Position numbers and translations under genes: made by a program. A stretch of 11,605 nt of DNA, taken from assembly GCA_937913075.1 (NCBI GenBank), contig CALEPU010000269.1, positions 1 through 11,605 on the forward strand, given 5' to 3'. Position 1 is the first letter of the stretch. The number at the start of each line of letters is the position of its first letter. The notes beneath the pieces are model-generated. The model made no database searches. It was not told where the DNA came from and was given only the letters and a program-made list of their open reading frames with translations. Shown piece by piece: positions 7,915 through 11,605 of the stretch. The DNA comes from an uncultured Clostridia bacterium. Lineage in GTDB: Bacteria; Bacillota; Clostridia; Christensenellales; CAG-138.

Positions 7915-8226
7915 TTATTTTACGATATACGCCGCAGCCTTATCGGCAAGCGGCAGATGCGTCACATGCCCCAATATGCAGAGCACGCCCACGAAGATCA
8001 TCACAGCGTGAACGACGTATGCCAGCGCATGCCCTATGAAGAAGGTGAGCGCGCCCAATATAAAGGCCGCCGCCCAGCCTATTATAGCCTCCCACATGAA
8101 GCGCTTGTTTTCAACGCCGAGCTGTCTGTCGACGATCAGCACAACTATTGCAAGCACGGGCAAAATAAAGCAGACGCCGTAAGCGACGTTGCTGTGCATA
8201 CCGAGTATCCTGTGGTTAGTATTCAT
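7915..8226 (-). CDS. Small predicted membrane protein, DUF4870-like (tentative)
   Basis: A 103-residue protein with about three membrane segments (VAYGVCFILPVLAIVVLIV; AIIGWAAAFILGALTFFIG; VVHAVMIFVGVLCILG) and a short tail. The frame is open up to an ATG at 8286, but that codon falls inside the -35 box of a very good promoter. Translation therefore most likely begins at 8226, 9 bases after the GGAGG of GGGGAGGG (8235-8242); an ATG at 8232 is possible but only 3 bases from that site. The layout of a hydrophobic hairpin, a charged NKRFMWEA stretch entering the next segment, and a third segment faintly recalls DUF4870 proteins, but this is a weak resemblance. Function is unknown. It converges on the GH123-like gene and diverges from the small membrane protein gene at 8387. 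Confidence 0.7.
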   Translation of the reverse strand: MNTNHRILGMHSNVAYGVCFILPVLAIVVLIVDRQLGVENKRFMWEAIIGWAAAFILGALTFFIGHALAYVVHAVMIFVGVLCILGHVTHLPLADKAAAYIVK

Positions 8227-8234
8227 TTGCATTA

Positions 8235-8286
8235 CCCTCCCCGAACTTTCTGCCTTAATAGTATCACCCGAAAATTCCTCTGTCAA
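8235..8286 (-). promoter_or_regulatory. Promoter and ribosome-binding site that set the start of the 103-residue membrane protein
   Basis: On the minus strand TTGACA (8281-8286) and TACTAT (8258-8263) are separated by 17 bases, a near-consensus sigma-A promoter with a start near 8251. GGGGAGGG (8235-8242) is the ribosome site. The pair excludes the upstream in-frame ATG at 8286 from the transcript. Confidence 0.75.
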
Positions 8287-8386
8287 TCCGTTTTGGGAGG
8301 AATTTTATTAACATTTTTCGACAAATCACCGCAGAGCGGAATACACGATGTATCCGAAGCAGATAATATCCGCGAGGTGATTTTTC

Positions 8387-8749
8387 ATGAGATTTAAATG
8401 TCTGCTTTTAATACCTTGCTTTCTTTCCGCGGCATTTATGACCGCGCCGCTTTTATCCTTCGCGGTGAGCGATCCTTATGCCGCCGTGGGGCTCAAAATG
8501 CTGGTACTGCCGGTGATAGCCTTCCCGACAGCCGCATATATCTCGGGCTTTGCCGCAGCCCTAATATGCGGCGTCACATGGCAGCTTCCCATATTAACGG
8601 GGCTTGCCTTCGTGCCGGCGGCATTCCTGCATTACGGTCCGGCCGCGCTCGTCTATGCCGCGGTCTATGCCGGCTGCTCAGCCTGCGCCGAGGTCTCGGC
8701 GTACCCTTTCATAGTCATGCGCAGAGCGAGAAAAAAAGATGCACAATGA
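8387..8749 (+). CDS. Small predicted membrane protein of unknown function
   Basis: A 120-residue, strongly hydrophobic protein not recognised as any named family. Hydrophobic stretches lie near residues 5-27, 35-64 and 66-102 (rich in Ala, Leu, Val and Pro), suggesting three or four membrane segments. It ends with a basic tail (RRARKK, 112-117) that by the positive-inside rule would be cytoplasmic. GAGGTGA lies 6 bases before the ATG, supporting the start. No convincing -35/-10 pair was found upstream. The overlapping +1 frame at 8398-8778 lacks membrane character and any ribosome site, so this frame is preferred. The gene is divergent from the other small membrane protein gene and ends at a GC-rich hairpin that overlaps its stop codon. 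Confidence 0.65.
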   Translation: MRFKCLLLIPCFLSAAFMTAPLLSFAVSDPYAAVGLKMLVLPVIAFPTAAYISGFAAALICGVTWQLPILTGLAFVPAAFLHYGPAALVYAAVYAGCSACAEVSAYPFIVMRRARKKDAQ

Positions 8750-8776
8750 AGGGGCAGCCCCGCGGGACCGCCCCTT
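8749..8776. terminator. GC-rich hairpin between convergent genes, possible terminator
   Basis: AAGGGGC (8749-8755) pairs with GCCCCTT (8770-8776) around a 14-base GC-rich loop. It overlaps the stop codon of the plus-strand membrane protein gene and lies 27 bases past the end of the minus-strand nuclease gene. Neither side has an immediate T-tract; on the minus strand a run of seven T appears about 11 bases later. It may be a weak bidirectional terminator or a transcript-stabilising hairpin. Confidence 0.4.
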
Positions 8777-8802
8777 GAAAAGTACAATTATTTATATACT
8801 CG

Positions 8803-11316
8803 TCAATCCGCTGTCAAGTTCCGGCTTGACCCTATCAGCAGCACGTACAGCACTGAGATATCGCTGAACGTAACTGAGCCGTCGCCGTCCATATCGGCGT
8901 TGAGCTCGCCCTGCGCGGTCAAAGTGCTCTGACCGATAAGATACAGGTACATTACGGAAATATCACTGAAAGTCACATTGCCGTCGCAGTCGGCGTCGCC
9001 GAGCAGCGTTGTCGTATCGGAGCCGTTGGCCGTGTAGGTAACGGTGCAGGTCACGTTCGAGGCGCCCATTATGCCGCTGACCTGAGTTATGTCGGCGGTG
9101 TAGCCCGGGATCTCGGGGCTCGTCACAGCGTAAGCGGCGCCGTATTCATAGCTTGCGGTGTAGGCAGAGGCCGCCTGAGTGCCGTCGGAATAACGGTAGT
9201 AGATAGTGAGGGTGTAGCTGTTCACCGTGTAGGTAGCGGTGACGGTTATATCGGAGGTCACGTTAGTGAAGCTCCTGTCCCAGCCCGCGAAGGTGTAGCC
9301 CGTGCGAGAGGGGTTGGAGGGAGCGGTTGCGGAGCCGCCCTCCATTACCTGCTGGGCAGAAAGCACCGTGCCGTCATAGTCGACGAAGGTGACGGTGTAA
9401 TACACGGGCGCAGGCGTCGCAGTGGGCTCGGGAGTAGGCGTTGCCGTGGGCTCGGGCTCATCGCCCCCGACGTATTTATAGAGGTAGAGCGGGCTCCAGT
9501 TCGAGGTTTTGTAGGGACGGAAGTCCGTGCGGTAAATGCTTATCATCCTCGTCGAGCCGGAGAGCGTGGTCTGCATATAATAGGTGCCGGCGCTCTCGTC
9601 AGCGGCGGTAATTGTGTAGCCGTAGGTCGCCTCGGAGCCCGTGGAGAAGCCGCCGGTGGTGTCCGCGGAGATCATGCAGTATATGTCTGCCGCCGCATTG
9701 TAAAGGGTGAAGCTGCCGTCCGACTGTTGCTCCATGTGCCAGATAACGGAGGCGTCGGGATCGACAACCGTGTTGCCGGAGAGAGTGACGGCGCTTGCGC
9801 CCATATGACCGTAGCTCAGTGTGGAGTTCATAGCGCCCGTGTAATCGCCGTTGACGCCGTAGAGCACGTAATCGCCCGTGGTGACGTCGTCAATGCTCGT
9901 AACGAGCACGTAGTCGCCGTCACCGGTAACGGGAGCGGCAGTGGGAGTTGCGGTAGGAGCCGCAGTGGGGGTCGCGGTAGGCGCGGCGGTGGGGTCTGAG
10001 GTAGGCGCGGTCGTCGGCTCGGTGCCGCCCGCCCATGTGGAGGTGGTATAGGCGTAGGTGCCGTTCGAAGCCGTCCAGGTGCCGCTCGTCCAGCCGGACT
10101 GACCGCTGATGTAATACATCTTGAAGCCGGAGGGCGCGGTGTCGTTATCGCTGCCGGAAATCATTATCTGATCGCTGCCCTCTACCTCAAACGAGGGGGC
10201 TGCGCCGTAGAAGTACATGCTCTTGAGCTTTGTGCAGTCGCGGAAGGCGCGGCGCTCAAAGGTCTTGCTGCCGCTGCCGACGTAGACGGTTGTAAGATTG
10301 CTGTCGTTATAGAATGCGTAGGTGCCGACGGTAGTTACGCTCGAGGGGATAGTCACGGTGGTGAGGGAGGAGTTGTTTGCAAACGCCGCACAGCCGATGC
10401 CGGTCACGGTGTAGCCGCCGAGGGCGGAGGGTATGGAGAGCGTGGAGGCGCTGCCGGAGTAGGAGACTATTACGGCGCTGCCGTTCTTAACGTAATAGGT
10501 ATAATCCCCGCTCGTCAGCACGGTGTAGTTGTAGCCGTTGGTGCTGTCGCCGTATATCAGCCTGCCGAACTCGGGATAGTCTATAAACACGTTGCGGTTG
10601 CCCTGAAGGGTCTGAACATAATCGTTCCTCGCCATCTCCCAATCGTCGACGGGATCCAAAAGGTTCCACTCCAAAAGGGTCTCGAAGGTGTCGTCGTAAA
10701 CGGGGCTCGTCAGATCCTCGCCCCAGCGGCAGGCAAGGTAGAAATAGATGCGAGCGGCGTCGCCCTTGAACTCATCCCTCGGCTCAAACTGGTCATAGGT
10801 GGTGTTGATGTAGGACTGCGTACCGCTGCCGTTGTAGGTTATCTCCTTGGTGGCGGTGTCGATCCAGCTCATGAGGTGATTGCTGCGGGAGGAGTTTACG
10901 GAGCCGTTCTCGGGCCTTATGTGATGCAGATCGGAGCCGGCGTTGCTCGTTGTAAAGCTGCCGAGAGACTGGGGCCAAACGTGCTCACGGTTGTAGGTTG
11001 AGCCGCTGTCCCATGTGCCGTTCACCGATGCGCCGGAGTAGCAAAGTATTATGTTGCCCGAGGTTGAAGGATCGGCGTCGGAGTTGACGAACAGATACCT
11101 TATCTCGTTGTATGAGGTGATATGCGTATGCGTGTTCGTCATCAGCGTTTTAAGGTTGTTGAAAAGCGTCGTGCCGCTCTGCGAGAGCAGGGTATCGACG
11201 TTGTAGCCGTTGCTCGTGTAATAGGTGCCGGTATAGTCGGCAAGGACCGATACGGGCATTATTGCAAGCAGCATTAGTATTGCGGTGAAAACCGCGAGGA
11301 GCCGTTTAGCATTCAT
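8803..11316 (-). CDS. Secreted multidomain endonuclease I with LRR, Ig/repeat modules and C-terminal dockerin
   Basis: An 837-residue exported nuclease. Residues 1-26 are a signal peptide ending SVLA. About 30-265 is an endonuclease I (EndA/NucM/Vvn) domain: YNREHVWPQS (108-117) holds the catalytic His112 with Glu111, followed by SDLHHIRPENGSVNSSRSN (128-146) with the probable metal ligand Asn141. Such enzymes cut DNA, and often RNA, without sequence preference. About 275-380 is BspA-type leucine-rich repeats. 432-466 is a Thr/Pro/Ala linker. 467-617 is an all-beta-looking domain also met in Bacteroidetes secreted nucleases. 618-638 is a second PT linker. 639-698 is a Listeria-Bacteroides (Flg_new) repeat (GYTFAGW). 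699-763 is MucBP-like. 770-832 is a dockerin with two intact calcium loops (D774-D785, D808-D819). GGAGG lies 4 bases before the start. It is a single-gene unit between divergent promoters on the right and a convergent gene on the left. Confidence 0.92.
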   Translation of the reverse strand: MNAKRLLAVFTAILMLLAIMPVSVLADYTGTYYTSNGYNVDTLLSQSGTTLFNNLKTLMTNTHTHITSYNEIRYLFVNSDADPSTSGNIILCYSGASVNGTWDSGSTYNREHVWPQSLGSFTTSNAGSDLHHIRPENGSVNSSRSNHLMSWIDTATKEITYNGSGTQSYINTTYDQFEPRDEFKGDAARIYFYLACRWGEDLTSPVYDDTFETLLEWNLLDPVDDWEMARNDYVQTLQGNRNVFIDYPEFGRLIYGDSTNGYNYTVLTSGDYTYYVKNGSAVIVSYSGSASTLSIPSALGGYTVTGIGCAAFANNSSLTTVTIPSSVTTVGTYAFYNDSNLTTVYVGSGSKTFERRAFRDCTKLKSMYFYGAAPSFEVEGSDQIMISGSDNDTAPSGFKMYYISGQSGWTSGTWTASNGTYAYTTSTWAGGTEPTTAPTSDPTAAPTATPTAAPTATPTAAPVTGDGDYVLVTSIDDVTTGDYVLYGVNGDYTGAMNSTLSYGHMGASAVTLSGNTVVDPDASVIWHMEQQSDGSFTLYNAAADIYCMISADTTGGFSTGSEATYGYTITAADESAGTYYMQTTLSGSTRMISIYRTDFRPYKTSNWSPLYLYKYVGGDEPEPTATPTPEPTATPAPVYYTVTFVDYDGTVLSAQQVMEGGSATAPSNPSRTGYTFAGWDRSFTNVTSDITVTATYTVNSYTLTIYYRYSDGTQAASAYTASYEYGAAYAVTSPEIPGYTADITQVSGIMGASNVTCTVTYTANGSDTTTLLGDADCDGNVTFSDISVMYLYLIGQSTLTAQGELNADMDGDGSVTFSDISVLYVLLIGSSRNLTAD
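9938..10009 (-). repeat. Three 24-base tandem units encoding the Thr/Pro/Ala linker
   Basis: Units at 9938-9961, 9962-9985 and 9986-10009 share a 24-base period (8 codons each) with differences mostly at third positions; the third unit is the most diverged. They encode the TAAPTATP-type linker of the nuclease. The repeat is in frame, so copy number can change without breaking the protein. Confidence 0.75.
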
Positions 11317-11325
11317 GGTGCCTCC

Positions 11326-11395
11326 ACAAGTGATGGTTGGATTTTAACGTATAAACGTTCAACATAATTATAACACTCCGTATATAATCTGACAA
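11326..11395 (-). promoter_or_regulatory. Promoter of the endonuclease I gene with an inverted repeat at the start site
   Basis: On the minus strand TTGTCA (11390-11395) and TATAAT (11367-11372) are separated by exactly 17 bases, giving a predicted start near 11360. Immediately downstream lies an inverted repeat, AACGT (11346-11350) and ACGTT (11355-11359) with a 4-base centre, placed where a repressor could block transcription. Confidence 0.7.
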
Positions 11396-11460
11396 TCAAA
11401 TGCACAGCTTGTCACACAAATGTCGATTTTAGTTCGTTATTTACTATCCGAACCGCATAC

Positions 11461-11500
11461 TATCATATGATAAAATATCGGGACAGACATAAAACGGAGG
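11461..11500 (+). promoter_or_regulatory. Extended -10 promoter and ribosome-binding site of the gene at the right edge
   Basis: TGATAAAAT (11468-11476) reads as an extended -10 element without a clear -35 box; transcription would start near 11483. GGAGG (11496-11500) is 8 bases before the ATG. A perfect 12-base palindrome, TATCATATGATA (11461-11472), overlaps the -10 element and could be an operator. Confidence 0.5.
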
Positions 11501-11508
11501 TTAAGGCT

Positions 11509-11605
11509 ATGCGTATGTTATTCAAGAGGCTGACGGCGGTGCTTGCGGCGGCCGTCTGCGCCGGCGTGCGGAACGGTTCCGCGCGTGAACCGGCAGAAAG
11601 GAAAC
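11509..11605 (+). CDS. 5' end of a gene, probably for an exported protein (cut by window)
   Basis: Only 32 codons are present, open to the window edge. The GGAGG at 11496-11500 and the extended -10 promoter support the ATG at 11509; a second ATG two codons later is possible. The N-terminus has basic residues (R2, K6, R7) followed by a short hydrophobic run (LTAVLAAAVCAGV), which looks like a signal peptide. The stretch after it is polar (RNGSARE). Nothing in the visible part identifies the mature protein. It is divergent from the nuclease gene, with 192 bases between the two start codons. Confidence 0.55.
   Translation, partial: MRMLFKRLTAVLAAAVCAGVRNGSAREPAERK

Noticed and set aside
8287..8386. 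A promoter for the 120-residue membrane protein around GATAAT (8362-8367)
   Set aside because: No -35 box is found at 16-18 bases, and the predicted transcript would start very close to the ribosome site; not strong enough to list.
8398..8778. Alternative plus frame overlapping the 120-residue membrane protein
   Set aside because: It has no Shine-Dalgarno sequence at a proper distance, and its Arg/Gly/Cys-rich product looks like a shifted reading of the hydrophobic frame at 8387-8749.
9727..9999. Plus-strand frame ending in Gly/Arg/Ser-rich repeats
   Set aside because: It is the complement of the PT-linker tandem repeat in the nuclease gene.
9938..10009. Short regular repeats considered as a CRISPR array
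   Set aside because: The units are contiguous with no spacers and keep the nuclease reading frame as a Thr/Pro/Ala linker.
11509..11605. Lipoprotein signal at the right-edge gene (Cys17 in AAAVCAGV)
   Set aside because: The residue before the Cys is Val rather than Gly/Ala/Ser, so a lipobox is not supported.

Overview
The window looks like a piece of a chromosome from a Gram-positive, anaerobic, probably gut or rumen member of the Clostridia (Oscillospirales/Christensenellales-like). This is inferred from strong Shine-Dalgarno sites (AGGAGG, GGAGG), sigma-A style promoters, a SpoVB/YtgP-type flippase, large secreted multidomain proteins with Thr/Pro/Ala linkers, and dockerin-type repeats. 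No rRNA, tRNA, CRISPR array, transposase or prophage gene was seen.

Layout from left to right. (1) Positions 1-2646, minus strand: the first 882 codons of a secreted 5'-nucleotidase-family metallophosphoesterase, followed by an adhesin-like domain, a bacterial Ig-like domain and the start of a gingipain-type DUF2436-like domain; its C-terminus lies outside the window. (2) 2797-5520, minus strand: a two-gene operon of a SpoVB/YtgP lipid-linked-oligosaccharide flippase and a dGTPase-like HD hydrolase, closed by a clear intrinsic terminator that abuts the promoter of gene 1. (3) 5666-7756, plus strand: a secreted GH123/DUF4091-type glycoside hydrolase ending in a Cys-rich module and a dockerin. 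(4) 7915-8226 (minus) and 8387-8749 (plus): two small, divergently transcribed predicted membrane proteins of unknown function. (5) 8803-11316, minus strand: a secreted endonuclease I with leucine-rich repeats, PT linkers, several accessory domains and a C-terminal dockerin. (6) 11509 to the right edge, plus strand: the start of another gene, probably for an exported protein.

How the genes may fit together: the secreted nuclease and the 5'-nucleotidase would form a natural extracellular nucleic acid to nucleotide to nucleoside plus phosphate chain. The GH123-like enzyme points to host or microbial amino-sugar glycans. Both complete secreted enzymes carry a C-terminal dockerin of the same subtype, so they may dock on a common cohesin scaffold encoded elsewhere, a cellulosome-like assembly for nucleic acid and glycan scavenging. 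The flippase and dGTPase genes are housekeeping genes between these secreted-enzyme genes. All function assignments come from reading motifs; no database search was run.
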